NCBI RefSeq assembly: GCF_900156825.1
Contig: NZ_FTOV01000007.1
Coordinates: 62,001 to 126,000 of the forward strand
DNA: 64,000 nucleotides
Reading direction: 5' to 3'
DNA from: Chryseobacterium gambrini
GTDB lineage: Bacteria > Bacteroidota > Bacteroidia > Flavobacteriales > Weeksellaceae
Part shown: positions 35,266 to 45,674 of the stretch, piece by piece
Numbering within the stretch: position 1 is the stretch's first letter
How the letters are laid out: each line of letters starts with the position of its first letter
Translations under genes and position numbers: made by a program
The notes under the pieces: model-generated
The model's database searches: none
What the model was told of the DNA's origin: nothing
The model's input: the letters and a program-made list of their open reading frames with translations, nothing else

Positions 35266-38103
35266 TTATTTTACCATCATTTTCTGAATCGAAATTCCCG
35301 TATCTGATTTCAAATGAACCAAATACGTTCCTACCGGATAATTTGTTTTTAATTCGTAGGCCCCGTTTTCATTATTTAATTTAAATGAATCCATTTTTTT
35401 ACCGCTCATATCGTAGATAAAGATTTCCCCATTCTTCGCTTTGTGGTAAATTAATTTTGCCAGACCATTTTTTACAGGGTTATCCGCAATCTGTAAAGAA
35501 AGCTTATTTTCAGCATTCACATCCAATGTGGATAAACTTCCCACATAATTTCCGAAAATTCTGAATTCTCCCGGCTGAAGAGTAATCGGAGCCGTTGTAG
35601 AAGTTACATTAGAAACAGAGTTATCCATTAGATTCTGCCACTGACCTACATACGGGAAATACGGAACCACGCTTTGAGCTGCCGTTGTGTAATTTGCTAA
35701 CACCACTACATTTTTCACTCCGTTCGTAATTGCGTTGTCGTAAACGTAAATTCTCGTAATTAATCCATTCGGATCGTTTGCTAAATTATTTGATTCAACA
35801 GTATAGGTTTTTGACTTGAAAACCGGATATATATTTTTGAAATTAATAATTTTCGCCCAGGTATCATAAACTGCTTTTCTATTGGTATCTGTATCATATC
35901 CCAAAGTAAACGCAATCGGCTTTTCATCGGTTCTGCATCCGTTATTAATGGTTCCGTTCGTACATCTGTTGATGCTGAATTCGTATCCAAGTTCTCCGAA
36001 CTGCCAGATCATTTTCGGACCAGGAATAGTGAAGAACGTTGCTCCGAAAGCTTTCATTCTGTCTAAAGCTGTATTAAGGTTTTTAACATCATAGCTTCCG
36101 TTCACCGCTCCGTAAGCAAGGTTTTTGAACATTAACCTTTCTTCATCGTGACTTTCTCCGTAACCTACCGCTCTCATTTCAGAGAATCCATGCAATGTAT
36201 GATTCATTCTGTCGAAATTACTGTTTTCTTTATAGCCCATTGTATTCTGGTTATAAGATCCGTTCTGGTTATTCCACATCATCACTCCTTTTCCTTCTGC
36301 AACTCTGTAGTTTGCCCACTGCTGCTCTTCCGCATCGGTTCCCAAATGTTCAAAAATCATGTAAGAATTCGGATCAAGAGCCCATTGCTTATCTGCATAG
36401 TATTTCAGGATATCTACTCTGTCCTGCTGATAAGCGTTTGTACAGGCTTCATCGTTTTCAGAACAGCTTTGCGTAAATCCTTTTGTTAAATCCCAACGGA
36501 AACCATCTACATGATATTCCGTTAACCATTGCTGAAGACATCTTTCAACGTAATATTTCGTTGAAGAACTTGTGTGGTTAAAATCATTGAATACATTATA
36601 AGAATGTTTAGGAACCTGATTGAAGTAAGGATTATTGGCAGCAATATCTCCGTAACCGTCTCCATCCGGATCAACATTCCAAAGTCTTGCGAGCGGAGAA
36701 CGCCCGGTTGCATGATTGAAAGCAATATCCAGAATTACAGCAATTCCGTTCTGGTGACACAGATCTACAAATTCTTTGAATTTTTCTGGTGTTCCGTACG
36801 CTTTGTCTAATGCATAATGGAAAGAAGTATTATAACCCCAGGAAAGGTTTCCTTCGAATTCCATGATAGGAAGCAATTCGATCGCATTAATATTCAGATT
36901 TTTCAGATATGAAATCTTACTAATTAAAGACTGCCAGTTTTTTTCCTGCGTAAAGTCTCTTAACAGCAATTCATACACCACAAGATTTTCTTTTGCCGGA
37001 CGCTGGAAATTCGTAACCTGCCAATTGTAAGGAGTCTGTCCTGTTTTAAACATAGAAACCTCAAAACCCTGTCCGGCAGGAAACGCCGGTAAATTCGGAT
37101 AAGTCGTAGAAGAAATGTACTGATCGTCATAAGAAGAAAGAATCTGTGGAGAGTAAGGATCTGCCACTTTTCTTAAATCATTGGTTCTGTACTGGAAAGT
37201 ATACAATTGCTGAGGCGTTAATCCGCTTAACTCAATCCAGTATAAATCTGGATTTGCAGTATCTCTTTTCATTAAATAAGCATCATTTACTGCCCAGTTA
37301 TTAAAACTTCCGATCACATGAACGAAATTTTTAGACGGAGCATACAAAGCCAATCCTACTTTTGTGTTATCAGTTGGATGATAATTGATCCCCTGTCTTA
37401 TCCATGACGGAATTGCTTCAGAAATCACATTTCTCGGAACCTGCAAAATAAAAGTTGAGCTTTTTGAAGCCGAACCCTGCGTTGCAATCAGCTCCATATT
37501 AGCATCTCCTGTTACCGTGTAGTTATAAGAATATGAAGTTGATGCTGTAGAAGTAGAATTTACAACCGTTCCGTTGGCTTTAAGCTGAAAAGTTGCATTT
37601 ACATTGGTGGTAGCTGTAATGTTAATAGAATTCCCTGTAGGAACAGATGTTAAACTGTTAGCTGCAGGATTTGTCATCGTTAAATTCAAAATCCCTACAT
37701 TAACAAAAATATCAGGAGTCGTCTGATGTGCACCGGTTTTATCTTTCAGCAAAAAACCGAACCTTCCGATGCCTGTTCTTGCATAAAAAGTTGTCGGTGT
37801 AAAAGATAAGAAATAAGTGTCTGTAGCAGCATTATAATTTAATCGATTAGATTCATTGGAATTGTTCCAACTGCCATTTGTCGGGCAATCCTGACTGTTC
37901 TGATAATTGGTATCCAGAGACCACGTCCAGATATAAATGGCATTGTTTGAAACTCCCCACGCCGATTCATCAATCTGATTTCCGGGCACAGTTAACGTTA
38001 TTGCATCCGTCTCATTAAACGGATTCGGGGTAATTGTATAACTTATCTGCCCAAAAATATGAGCAATGACAAACAACAAAATACCGGAATAGAATTTTTT
38101 CAT
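35266..38103 (-). CDS. Secreted GH13 alpha-amylase family enzyme with T9SS domain
   Basis: 945-residue secreted glycoside hydrolase. The start at MKKFYSGIL gives a signal peptide ending near IFGQ. N-terminal beta-sandwich domains (to about 370, including a CBM48-like VHVIGSFNNW stretch) precede the GH13 barrel. Its conserved regions are DIAFNH, GFRWDL (nucleophile near residue 535), MIFEHLG (acid/base near 583) and ESHDEER (near 651). The C-terminal 80 residues, ending SIQKMMVK, are a type IX sorting domain. Starch or glycogen-like glucans are the likely substrate. Confidence 0.9.
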   Translation of the reverse strand: MKKFYSGILLFVIAHIFGQISYTITPNPFNETDAITLTVPGNQIDESAWGVSNNAIYIWTWSLDTNYQNSQDCPTNGSWNNSNESNRLNYNAATDTYFLSFTPTTFYARTGIGRFGFLLKDKTGAHQTTPDIFVNVGILNLTMTNPAANSLTSVPTGNSINITATTNVNATFQLKANGTVVNSTSTASTSYSYNYTVTGDANMELIATQGSASKSSTFILQVPRNVISEAIPSWIRQGINYHPTDNTKVGLALYAPSKNFVHVIGSFNNWAVNDAYLMKRDTANPDLYWIELSGLTPQQLYTFQYRTNDLRKVADPYSPQILSSYDDQYISSTTYPNLPAFPAGQGFEVSMFKTGQTPYNWQVTNFQRPAKENLVVYELLLRDFTQEKNWQSLISKISYLKNLNINAIELLPIMEFEGNLSWGYNTSFHYALDKAYGTPEKFKEFVDLCHQNGIAVILDIAFNHATGRSPLARLWNVDPDGDGYGDIAANNPYFNQVPKHSYNVFNDFNHTSSSTKYYVERCLQQWLTEYHVDGFRWDLTKGFTQSCSENDEACTNAYQQDRVDILKYYADKQWALDPNSYMIFEHLGTDAEEQQWANYRVAEGKGVMMWNNQNGSYNQNTMGYKENSNFDRMNHTLHGFSEMRAVGYGESHDEERLMFKNLAYGAVNGSYDVKNLNTALDRMKAFGATFFTIPGPKMIWQFGELGYEFSINRCTNGTINNGCRTDEKPIAFTLGYDTDTNRKAVYDTWAKIINFKNIYPVFKSKTYTVESNNLANDPNGLITRIYVYDNAITNGVKNVVVLANYTTAAQSVVPYFPYVGQWQNLMDNSVSNVTSTTAPITLQPGEFRIFGNYVGSLSTLDVNAENKLSLQIADNPVKNGLAKLIYHKAKNGEIFIYDMSGKKMDSFKLNNENGAYELKTNYPVGTYLVHLKSDTGISIQKMMVK

Positions 38104-38248
38104 ATAATTCATCCTTTTAAGGTTAATTCAATACTAAAGTAAATTATTTTTCGAAAAAAAAATCAACTTTTGTTGAAAAACAGAACTTTACCCCAATTAA
38201 ATAGTATGCTTTGAATAATACTTAACTGATTGAATTATAGAAATAAAA

Positions 38249-38274
38249 AAACCACTTAAAAAATTAAGTGGTTT
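38249..38274 (-). terminator. Terminator of the 96-residue membrane protein gene
   Basis: Perfect arms AAACCACTTA and TAAGTGGTTT with an AT loop; T-rich on the minus strand beyond. Confidence 0.65.
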
Positions 38275-38339
38275 AATATATGTTGTTTTGCTTTGATATT
38301 GTTTCCTCAGAATTCAGGTGAGAAAACAATGACAATCAA

Positions 38340-38630
38340 TTAATGATGTCCGTGTCCGTGACTGTCGTGTAAGAATGGTCCGTTTCCTTTAGGATTGCTG
38401 TAGATTACTTCTACCCCTTCCTGCTCGTTCAGCTGTTTGCTTCTGATGTCTTCCGGATTAAAAGGTTTTACTTTTCCGAAATACTCTTTCAAACCTTCTG
38501 TCAACCACATTGGAATTACCAACCCGAAGAACATAAAGATACACCAAAATCCTACAAGGAACATTGTAATGAAGAAAATTGTCCAAAGGAACTGGTAAAA
38601 CGGCCAAAATGCTGATAAAATCGTTATCAT
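38340..38630 (-). CDS. Small membrane protein with His-rich tail
   Basis: 96-residue protein, family not recognised. Two hydrophobic stretches (about residues 5-45) form a membrane hairpin; the tail carries a His/Gly cluster (HDSHGHGHH) that might bind metal. The ATG at 38630 is preferred to a TTG at 38651 because a -7 box TATTTTTG covers 38649-38656, which places transcription start after the TTG. Transcribed singly. Confidence 0.6.
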   Translation of the reverse strand: MITILSAFWPFYQFLWTIFFITMFLVGFWCIFMFFGLVIPMWLTEGLKEYFGKVKPFNPEDIRSKQLNEQEGVEVIYSNPKGNGPFLHDSHGHGHH

Positions 38631-38648
38631 TTTCTTAAAGATTTTAGG

Positions 38649-38656
38649 CAAAAATA
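38649..38656 (-). promoter_or_regulatory. -7 box of the His-tailed membrane protein gene
   Basis: Minus-strand TATTTTTG matches TAnnTTTG, 18 bases before the ATG at 38630. Confidence 0.4.
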
Positions 38657-38743
38657 GGACTTTTTATTTTTTTACACAAAAGATATACGTCCTATTTTAT
38701 TATTTATTTTGATTTTAAACTATTATACCATTATTTCACGCTG

Positions 38744-39808
38744 CTAATTTTGACTATTTAAAACTAATTGAGCAATATCTTTTGTAAGCTGTGTTGGGGA
38801 ATGACAGTCGCAATTGCTGAATCCTAATACATATATATCTGCATCGGGAATATATACTCCCATAGATTTGAATCCGAAAATGCTGCCTCCATGCTCTCTT
38901 GTAGGAGTTCCGTTGATCTCTTTTAAATGCCATCCATATCCATAGGTAAACTCTTCTCCGCTGTTTAGTTTATTTTTTGTATAAAGTTTTTTAGTATGTA
39001 TTTCATCAAGAATAGTATATCGATTAATAGCATCTTGCCATTTCAGCATATCTTCAACGGTTGACATTAAAGATCCGGAAGCGAATGGAACACTGTAGTT
39101 GATAATTGTCTTGTTTACAAACCCATCTTTCTTTTCATGATATCCATAAGCTCTGTTTTTGATTATCTTTCTGTCTGTAGCATAAAAAGAGTTGTTCATC
39201 CCAATTTTTTCAAAAATATTTTTCTTCACGAAATCTTCATATGTTTCTCCGGAAACTAACTCAATTAAATACCCAAGCAATACATAACCGGAATTATTAT
39301 AATCAAACTTTTCTCCGGGACTAAAATCAACAGGTTCATTTTTAAAAAAATCAATCATCATTTTGGGAGTCATTTCCTTTTGTGCGATTTCTGAGATTGA
39401 TTTCATTTTCGTAAAATCTTTGATTCCAGAAGTGTGGGTAAGCAAATGATGAATGGTGATAGACTTTCCATTCGGATAATCGGGAATATACTTAGAAATA
39501 GGATTTTTTATATTTAATTTACCTTTGGATTCTAAAAGTAAAATAGAAAAAGCTGTAAACTGCTTGGTCATAGAGCCTATCTGGAATACATTTTGGACAG
39601 TCATATCCGTATTCAGTTCCAAATTAGACTTACCAAATGCTTTCTCATAGATAATTTCTCCTTTTTTAGAAACCAGGAAAACACCGCCGGGAGCATCTGA
39701 ATCTTTAAACTCTTTTTGTATCAAACTGTCAATCTTAGCATCCGTCTGAGCAAAAGATATACTGAAAACAGTTGTACTAAATATAAATGTAAGTAAAAAA
39801 TTTTTCAT
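38744..39808 (-). CDS. Beta-lactamase-related serine hydrolase
   Basis: 354-residue penicillin-binding-protein-like hydrolase (class C beta-lactamase superfamily). The start at MKNFLLTF gives a signal peptide ending at SFAQ, so it is periplasmic. The catalytic SxxK is in GSMTKQF near residue 82, the YxN-type motif is in FDYNNSGY, and the third box is HGG in REHGGSIFGF in place of KTG. This pattern is usual for esterase or D-aminopeptidase-like members, so resistance to beta-lactams should not be assumed. Confidence 0.87.
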   Translation of the reverse strand: MKNFLLTFIFSTTVFSISFAQTDAKIDSLIQKEFKDSDAPGGVFLVSKKGEIIYEKAFGKSNLELNTDMTVQNVFQIGSMTKQFTAFSILLLESKGKLNIKNPISKYIPDYPNGKSITIHHLLTHTSGIKDFTKMKSISEIAQKEMTPKMMIDFFKNEPVDFSPGEKFDYNNSGYVLLGYLIELVSGETYEDFVKKNIFEKIGMNNSFYATDRKIIKNRAYGYHEKKDGFVNKTIINYSVPFASGSLMSTVEDMLKWQDAINRYTILDEIHTKKLYTKNKLNSGEEFTYGYGWHLKEINGTPTREHGGSIFGFKSMGVYIPDADIYVLGFSNCDCHSPTQLTKDIAQLVLNSQN

Positions 39809-39886
39809 AATACTATTTTGTATTGCAAAGATAACTTTAAATAAAGTACCATGCAATACAAAGTAGTAATTATTTATAAACTATTT

Positions 39887-41494
39887 TTAGTGCGCAAGAT
39901 CTGCAAAGAAATCATTTCCTTTATCATCCGTAATGATGAACGCAGGGAAATCTTTCACTTCAATTTTTCTTACGGCTTCCATTCCCAATTCCGGAAAATC
40001 CACCACTTCAACAGAAAGAATATTGTCTTTCGCTAAAATAGCAGCCGGACCTCCGATGGAACCTAAATAAAAACCTCCGTATTTGTTGCAGGCATTGGTA
40101 ACGTCTTTTGTTCTGTTTCCTTTTGCCAGCATAATCATACTTCCGCCATGGCTCTGGAATTCATCTACATAAACATCCATTCTTCCCGCCGTTGTCGGTC
40201 CGAAACTTCCTGAAGCCATTCCTTCCGGAGTTTTTGCAGGTCCCGCGTAATAAATCGGGTGATTTTTGAAGTATTCAGGCATTGGCTGTCCTGCATCCAG
40301 TAATTCTTTGATTTTTGCGTGGGCAATATCTCTGGCTACAATTAAAGTACCGTTCAGCTTCAGTCTCGTTTTGATCGGATATTTTGAAAGTTCTGCTAAA
40401 ATATCAGACATCGGCTGATTCAGGTTGATTTCTACTGCTTCTTCCAGATGTGGCGGTGTTGCCGGTAAAAATCTCTTCGGATCCTGCTCCAGTTGTTCTA
40501 AGAAAATTCCGTCTTTCGTAATTTTTCCTTTGATATTTCGGTCTGCTGAACAGGAAACTCCCATTCCAACCGGACAGGAAGCGGCGTGACGAGGCAATCT
40601 GATTACTCTCACATCGTGAGTTAAATATTTTCCGCCAAACTGTGCTCCGATAGCACTTTCCTGACAGATTTTCTGAACTTTTGCTTCCCACTCCAAGTCT
40701 CTGAAAGCCTGTCCTGCTTCATTTCCTTCTGTCGGAAGATTGTCGTAATATTTTGCTGATGCTTTTTTAACAGCCGCCAAATTGGCTTCCGCGGAAGTTC
40801 CGCCAATTACCAAAGCCAAATGATAAGGCGGACAAGCAGCCGTTCCCAAATCTGAAATTTTCTCTTTAATGAATTCTTCCAGAGATTTTTCGTTCAGTAA
40901 AGACTTTGTTTTTTGATACAAAAAGGTCTTGTTTGCCGAACCTCCTCCTTTCGTTAAAAATAAAAACTCGTAATAATCTCCTTTTTTAGCGTAAATATCA
41001 ATCTGCGCCGGAAGATTGGAACCTGAATTTTTTTCATCAAACATCGTTAAAGGAACCACCTGAGAATATCTTAAATTTCTTTTTTGATACGTATTGTAAA
41101 TTCCTTTGCTTAAATGTTCTCCATCATCAACGCCTGTGTAAACGTTTTCTCCTTTTTTACCCATCACAATTGCAGTTCCGGTATCCTGACACGAAGGCAA
41201 AGCTCCTTCCACAGCAACCGCTGCATTCTGTAATAAATTATAAGCCACAAATCTGTCGTTGTCCGTAGCTTCTGGATCATCAATAATTCTTCTTAAACTT
41301 TCAAGATGCGAAGAACGAAGCATGAAAGAAACATCCGCCATTGCTTCTTCCGCCAAAAGCTCAAGCCCTTTCGGATCAATGGTTAAAATTTCTCTGTCTC
41401 CTAATTTTTCAACTTTTACATAGTCTGAAGTCAATTTTTTGTATACCGTATCATCCTTTAGAATCGGATACGGATCCTGATATCTGAAATCCAT
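39887..41494 (-). CDS. fumA: Class I fumarate hydratase
   Basis: 535-residue iron-sulfur fumarase, interconverting fumarate and malate in the TCA cycle. The N-terminal alpha domain has PSCQDTGTA with a cluster-ligand cysteine and the later GTAACPPYH; the C-terminal beta domain has GPTTAGRMD and SIGGPAA. The length fits single-chain FumA/FumB enzymes. It is divergent from fumC, the oxygen-stable class II enzyme, with 317 bases between the two starts. Class I [4Fe-4S] fumarases are oxygen- and superoxide-sensitive, so the pair covers different conditions. Confidence 0.95.
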   Translation of the reverse strand: MDFRYQDPYPILKDDTVYKKLTSDYVKVEKLGDREILTIDPKGLELLAEEAMADVSFMLRSSHLESLRRIIDDPEATDNDRFVAYNLLQNAAVAVEGALPSCQDTGTAIVMGKKGENVYTGVDDGEHLSKGIYNTYQKRNLRYSQVVPLTMFDEKNSGSNLPAQIDIYAKKGDYYEFLFLTKGGGSANKTFLYQKTKSLLNEKSLEEFIKEKISDLGTAACPPYHLALVIGGTSAEANLAAVKKASAKYYDNLPTEGNEAGQAFRDLEWEAKVQKICQESAIGAQFGGKYLTHDVRVIRLPRHAASCPVGMGVSCSADRNIKGKITKDGIFLEQLEQDPKRFLPATPPHLEEAVEINLNQPMSDILAELSKYPIKTRLKLNGTLIVARDIAHAKIKELLDAGQPMPEYFKNHPIYYAGPAKTPEGMASGSFGPTTAGRMDVYVDEFQSHGGSMIMLAKGNRTKDVTNACNKYGGFYLGSIGGPAAILAKDNILSVEVVDFPELGMEAVRKIEVKDFPAFIITDDKGNDFFADLAH

Positions 41495-41514
41495 TTTACT
41501 TTTTTCTTTGGGTG

Positions 41515-41522
41515 CAAAAATA
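41515..41522 (-). promoter_or_regulatory. -7 box of the class I fumarase gene
   Basis: Minus-strand TATTTTTG, 21 bases before the ATG; exact match to TAnnTTTG. Confidence 0.4.
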
Positions 41523-41628
41523 CGGCTTACTCAAAAAAGCATGAGTAAAATCAGTAACTTAGATTGATATTTATAATGATTATAAATTGCGGGGGTTTTC
41601 TTTTCTCATTAACTTTATACGAAGATAT

Positions 41629-41786
41629 TTTAACCACAAAAGACGCAAAAGCTTTTAAACACTTTAGTTATTTTAAGTTTAATAAATAATGCTTTAGAAG
41701 AACACATTAGTTTTAAAAATCTTCGATTTTCATTTTGTGAAATTTGATTTTTAATATTAATAATTCTTTGTGCTTTTGGGGTTAAA
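41629..41786. repeat. Small element with terminal inverted repeats
   Basis: The ends are TTTAACCACAAAAGACGCAA (from 41629) and CTTTGTGCTTTTGGGGTTAA (41766-41785), near complements of each other over about 20 bases, enclosing about 115 bases of AT-rich non-coding DNA. The AACCACAAAGxxxCAAAG ends resemble a dispersed intergenic repeat of Bacteroidota. The element fills most of the gap between the divergent fumarase genes. Confidence 0.5.
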
Positions 41787-41811
41787 TCAAAACTAAACAA
41801 ATTTCAATCAC

Positions 41812-43206
41812 ATGAATTACAGAATAGAAAAAGACACGATGGGCGAAGTGCAGGTTCCTGCAGATAAGTTTTGGGGAGCCCAAACGGAACGTTCAAGAAA
41901 TAATTTTAAGATCGGTCCGGAAGGTTCCATGCCACATGAAATCATCGAAGCTTTTGCTTATCTAAAAAAAGCAGCCGCTTTTACCAATACTGATCTGGGA
42001 GTTCTTCCCGCCGAAAAAAGAGATATGATCGCAAAAGTCTGTGACGAAATTTTAGAAGGAAAACTTAACGATCAGTTTCCTTTGGTGATCTGGCAGACCG
42101 GTTCGGGAACACAGTCAAATATGAACGTAAATGAAGTGATTTCCAATAAAGCACACGTCAACAACGGTGGAAATTTAGGCGAAAAGTCGGAAATCCATGC
42201 AAATGACGACGTGAATAAATCGCAATCTTCCAACGATACTTATCCAACTGCGATGCACATCGCGGCTTATAAAAAAGTGGTGGAAACTACTATTCCGGCT
42301 GTCGAAAAACTAAGAGATACTTTAAAAGAAAAATCAGAAGCGTTTAAAGATATTGTAAAGATCGGAAGAACACATTTGATGGACGCAACGCCTTTAACGT
42401 TAGGTCAGGAATTTTCAGGGTATGTCGCTCAGTTAAATTATGGTTTGAAAGCACTGAAAAATGCTTTACCTCATCTTTCTGAGCTGGCTTTAGGCGGAAC
42501 CGCGGTTGGAACCGGCTTAAATACCCCTCAAGGTTATGATGTAAAAGTGGCAGAATATATTTCGAAATTTACGAATCTTCCTTTTGTAACCGCAGAAAAC
42601 AAATTTGAGGCTTTGGCAGCTCATGACGCGATTGTAGAATCTCACGGAGCTTTAAAACAATTAGCGGTTTCTTTGTTTAAAATTGCTCAGGATATCCGAT
42701 TATTAGCTTCTGGACCTCGTTCTGGGATCGGAGAAATTCATATTCCGGAAAATGAGCCGGGCTCTTCCATTATGCCGGGAAAAGTAAATCCTACGCAAAA
42801 TGAAGCAATGACGATGGTCTGCGCTCAGGTTTTAGGAAATGATACGACCATTTCTTTTGCGGGAACACAGGGAAATTACGAACTGAATGTCTTCAAACCT
42901 GTGATGGCTTATAACTTTTTACAGTCTGCCCAACTGATTGCCGATGCCTGTATTTCTTTTAACGATCACTGTGCAGTAGGAATTGAACCGAACTATGAAA
43001 GAATTAAAGAACTGGTTGATAAATCTCTGATGCTGGTAACAGCTTTGAACACGCACATCGGTTATGAAAATGCTGCAAAAATTGCCAAAACCGCCCATAA
43101 GAACGGAACTACCTTAAAAGAAGAAGCGGTGAATCTGGGACTTTTAACCGCCGAACAATTTGACGAGTGGGTAAAACCTGAAGATATGGTAGGAAGCCTG
43201 AAATAG
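41812..43206 (+). CDS. fumC: Class II fumarate hydratase
   Basis: 464-residue iron-free fumarase of the aspartase/fumarase superfamily. The signature [16 protein letters not shown] starts at residue 317 and the early [12 protein letters not shown] and [20 protein letters not shown] segments are intact; together they form the shared active site of the tetramer. Fumarase is preferred over argininosuccinate lyase or aspartase because of these exact motifs and the FumC length. Confidence 0.96.
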   Translation: MNYRIEKDTMGEVQVPADKFWGAQTERSRNNFKIGPEGSMPHEIIEAFAYLKKAAAFTNTDLGVLPAEKRDMIAKVCDEILEGKLNDQFPLVIWQTGSGTQSNMNVNEVISNKAHVNNGGNLGEKSEIHANDDVNKSQSSNDTYPTAMHIAAYKKVVETTIPAVEKLRDTLKEKSEAFKDIVKIGRTHLMDATPLTLGQEFSGYVAQLNYGLKALKNALPHLSELALGGTAVGTGLNTPQGYDVKVAEYISKFTNLPFVTAENKFEALAAHDAIVESHGALKQLAVSLFKIAQDIRLLASGPRSGIGEIHIPENEPGSSIMPGKVNPTQNEAMTMVCAQVLGNDTTISFAGTQGNYELNVFKPVMAYNFLQSAQLIADACISFNDHCAVGIEPNYERIKELVDKSLMLVTALNTHIGYENAAKIAKTAHKNGTTLKEEAVNLGLLTAEQFDEWVKPEDMVGSLK

Positions 43207-43236
43207 ACTAAGAATTAAATTGTTAAATATTGTAAA

Positions 43237-43266
43237 AAACCGCAGGATAAGTTTGTCCTGCGGTTT
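43237..43266. terminator. Bidirectional terminator after fumC
   Basis: Perfect 11-bp arms AAACCGCAGGA and TCCTGCGGTTT between convergent genes. Confidence 0.75.
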
Positions 43267-43293
43267 CCTGTTATATATAAATGTTACGTGTTT

Positions 43294-44331
43294 TTACCAT
43301 TTGTAAGCTAGACCTATAACCAGAGCTTTGTCATTTTCAAATTGATTATCCTTGAAAAAATTACCGAAATCTTTCTTCACGAAAATGCTGAAATCGCTGT
43401 ACGAAACGGTAAATTGCGCTCCATAAATGAACGGATTTACCTGATAATTTCCTCTTTCTCTCTGGCTGATTTCTTCGCCTTTAATAATGTTGTTTGTCGA
43501 CATTCTTACTCCTCCATAAACATTTGCGCCTACTTTAAAGCCTTTCTGATAGTCTCTGTACTGGATATCCATTCCTGCACTTTTCAGTTTAGAAAAATTA
43601 TACTGCAACCCCAAAGGAACGATGACGTAGCCTGTTCTCAATTTGCTTTTGCTTAAATTTTTATCATAAGTCGAAAGATAAACATCCGAATTCATGTCTT
43701 TGGCAAAAAACCGGTTATTATCAATATTTAAGGTTCTCCATGAAAATCCAAGCCCGGAAATTAATCCCCAATGACTTGTTCTGCTGAACTGATAATTGAA
43801 TTTCAACCCAAATTCAAGATTTCCCGCGTATCCTAAGTTTTTATCCAGATCATTATCTGCTTTATCATTGGTGAGAATCATGGCTCCGTAAGAAAAATAG
43901 GCGGTGAAGTTCTTAGTCGGACGGAATTTCCTTAGAAGTTTTTCTTTAATTTCTTCGTTGGAAGTTACATCAGAATTCAGAAGAGAATATCTTACCTGCT
44001 TTTGAATCACAGAATCCAGATCAAAACCAAGTTCTTCAATTCGCTGATCAATTTTTTCCGAAAAGCGGTCGGCAACAAGAGCCTTTTGTTTGTCGAATTC
44101 AGCTTTATCCAGGTTTTTAGCCTGCAGAATCATCAGCTCTGCTTCCATCAGTTTTTTTTCTTCCTGAATAATCGAATCAATTTTTCGGGCGTATTCATCT
44201 ACTTTTTCTTTTACTATCGGGCTTACTTCCGTATCTTCTTTAGGCTGAAGATTTAAGGTAAGATTTTTCTGAGAATAGGCTGTACCAGATAAAAGGCACA
44301 ATAGTCCCATCATGATCATTTTTTTAATCAT
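43294..44331 (-). CDS. Barrel protein with coiled coil, ECF operon
   Basis: 345-residue outer-membrane-type protein. Signal peptide MIKKMIMMGLLCLLSGTAYS, then a long charged helical region (about residues 30-125) and a C-terminal beta-barrel-like half ending in GLAYKW. It is the third gene of a sigma factor/anti-sigma/barrel group on the minus strand, 35 bases after the anti-sigma-like gene. It may be the envelope component whose level the ECF system controls; the function is otherwise unknown. Confidence 0.7.
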   Translation of the reverse strand: MIKKMIMMGLLCLLSGTAYSQKNLTLNLQPKEDTEVSPIVKEKVDEYARKIDSIIQEEKKLMEAELMILQAKNLDKAEFDKQKALVADRFSEKIDQRIEELGFDLDSVIQKQVRYSLLNSDVTSNEEIKEKLLRKFRPTKNFTAYFSYGAMILTNDKADNDLDKNLGYAGNLEFGLKFNYQFSRTSHWGLISGLGFSWRTLNIDNNRFFAKDMNSDVYLSTYDKNLSKSKLRTGYVIVPLGLQYNFSKLKSAGMDIQYRDYQKGFKVGANVYGGVRMSTNNIIKGEEISQRERGNYQVNPFIYGAQFTVSYSDFSIFVKKDFGNFFKDNQFENDKALVIGLAYKW

Positions 44332-44366
44332 AGTATTATTTTTTTAGTTGTTAAAAATTTGAAGTA

Positions 44367-44981
44367 TTATTTTCCGTTCAGATCAATGGTTGCTACATTG
44401 CTTTCTTTGGTTTTTTCGATAACGTCTTTATGCTCTACCGAGAACAGTAATGTAGAAGGATCAACATATCTTTTTCTTTTCCCCTGAGTTTTTGCAGAAT
44501 CTGACTTTGCCATGATTTTTTCAGGCTCGATTTTAGAAATAGTGCCGATAATTTCCGGAGCATTTTCTTTTGTTAAAGGCATATGTTTTTGCTCAATCAT
44601 GATCTGCGACTCTATCGCTTCATTCTTTTTCTCACTCGGAATATTTACTATAGCAACAGATTCTGTTTGTTTCTGCTTTACAATTTCAGGAGATGGTACT
44701 GTTAGTTCCTGCTCTTTATTTTGAATAACCTGCTTTTTAACCTCAGCAACAATTTCAGATTTTTCAGTTTCCTTATTTTCTTTATTAAAAAACAAAACTG
44801 CTCCCAAACTGAACGTTAAAACCAGACAAGCCGCCACCAAATACCAATTTATTTTTGTTTTTGAGTTTTTTCGTTCCGACTGGGTTTCAATTTCAGACCA
44901 CAAATTTCTAGAAGGAGTAATTTCTCTTTCTGAAATCTGCTTTTTGATATGATGTTCTATATTATTTTTAGTAGTGTTCAT
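44367..44981 (-). CDS. Anti-sigma-factor-like membrane protein
   Basis: 204-residue single-pass protein. A charged N-terminal cytoplasmic part of about 50 residues precedes one membrane segment (WYLVAACLVLTFSLGAVLFF) and a long Lys/Glu-rich periplasmic part. This topology and the 14-base overlap with the ECF sigma gene are the usual marks of an anti-sigma factor, though no zinc-binding HxxxCxxC motif is present. The family is therefore assigned by context. Confidence 0.65.
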   Translation of the reverse strand: MNTTKNNIEHHIKKQISEREITPSRNLWSEIETQSERKNSKTKINWYLVAACLVLTFSLGAVLFFNKENKETEKSEIVAEVKKQVIQNKEQELTVPSPEIVKQKQTESVAIVNIPSEKKNEAIESQIMIEQKHMPLTKENAPEIIGTISKIEPEKIMAKSDSAKTQGKRKRYVDPSTLLFSVEHKDVIEKTKESNVATIDLNGK

Positions 44982-45528
44982 TTTTCAGTGCTTTTTGTTG
45001 TTGAAAGTAAATTTTTCTCATTTTTTCCTTTGCCCGAAACAGTTGTGTCTTACTTACGGCAACAGAAATCTGCAAAGTATCCGCAATTTCCTGATGCGAA
45101 TAATCTTCGAGAACATAGAGGTTAAAAACCATCCTGTAAGCATCCGGAAGCTGATCCAGAAGTTCCTGCGCATTGAAATCAAAAGCAATATCCTCTTCAT
45201 AAATTTCTTCCAGATAAGACTGGTTGATATCGTCCAGATAAAAAACGGTTTTGCGGCTTTTAATAAAGTTCAGACATTCGTTCACCACAATTCTTCTTGC
45301 CCAGCCTTCAAAACTTCCGTCATTTCTAAAGGTCTCAATACTTTTAAAAATTTTACAGAACGCTTTTATTACACAATCTTCAGCCTGATACAAATCTGTA
45401 ACGTAACTTCTGCCGATGCTCAGAAATTTCTTTACATTCTGATCATAAAAAACTTTCTGCGCTGCCGGTTCCTGCCTTTTGAGGCGGCTCAGCAAATCAT
45501 CTTTTTTATTTCCAAACAGAAGCTTCAT
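44968..45528 (-). CDS. ECF-type RNA polymerase sigma factor
   Basis: 186-residue sigma-70-family factor with regions 2 and 4 only. Region 2 runs through YQAEDCVIKAFCKIFKSI and GWARRIVVNECLNF; region 4 has the helix-turn-helix YSHQEIADTLQISVAVSKTQL. It overlaps the anti-sigma-like gene by 14 bases and probably controls its own operon. The signal and other targets are unknown. Confidence 0.9.
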   Translation of the reverse strand: MKLLFGNKKDDLLSRLKRQEPAAQKVFYDQNVKKFLSIGRSYVTDLYQAEDCVIKAFCKIFKSIETFRNDGSFEGWARRIVVNECLNFIKSRKTVFYLDDINQSYLEEIYEEDIAFDFNAQELLDQLPDAYRMVFNLYVLEDYSHQEIADTLQISVAVSKTQLFRAKEKMRKIYFQQQKALKNEHY

Positions 45529-45674
45529 AATTATTTGTTTCTATTAGTAAGACAATTAAAAACGGAAAAGGTTACACCGAAGGAAATTATTTTTTGAAAT
45601 TTATTAAAAAATATCATTTTAAATATTTTTCATATCTTAGGGACTTATTACAAACTACTATAAAACAAAACATT

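Noticed and set aside
38744..39808. Class C beta-lactamase resistance gene
   Set aside because: SxxK is present but the third box is HGG rather than KTG; more like an esterase or D-aminopeptidase.
44974..45597. 207-codon plus-strand frame
   Set aside because: Lies antisense to the well-supported ECF sigma gene and has no protein-like features.
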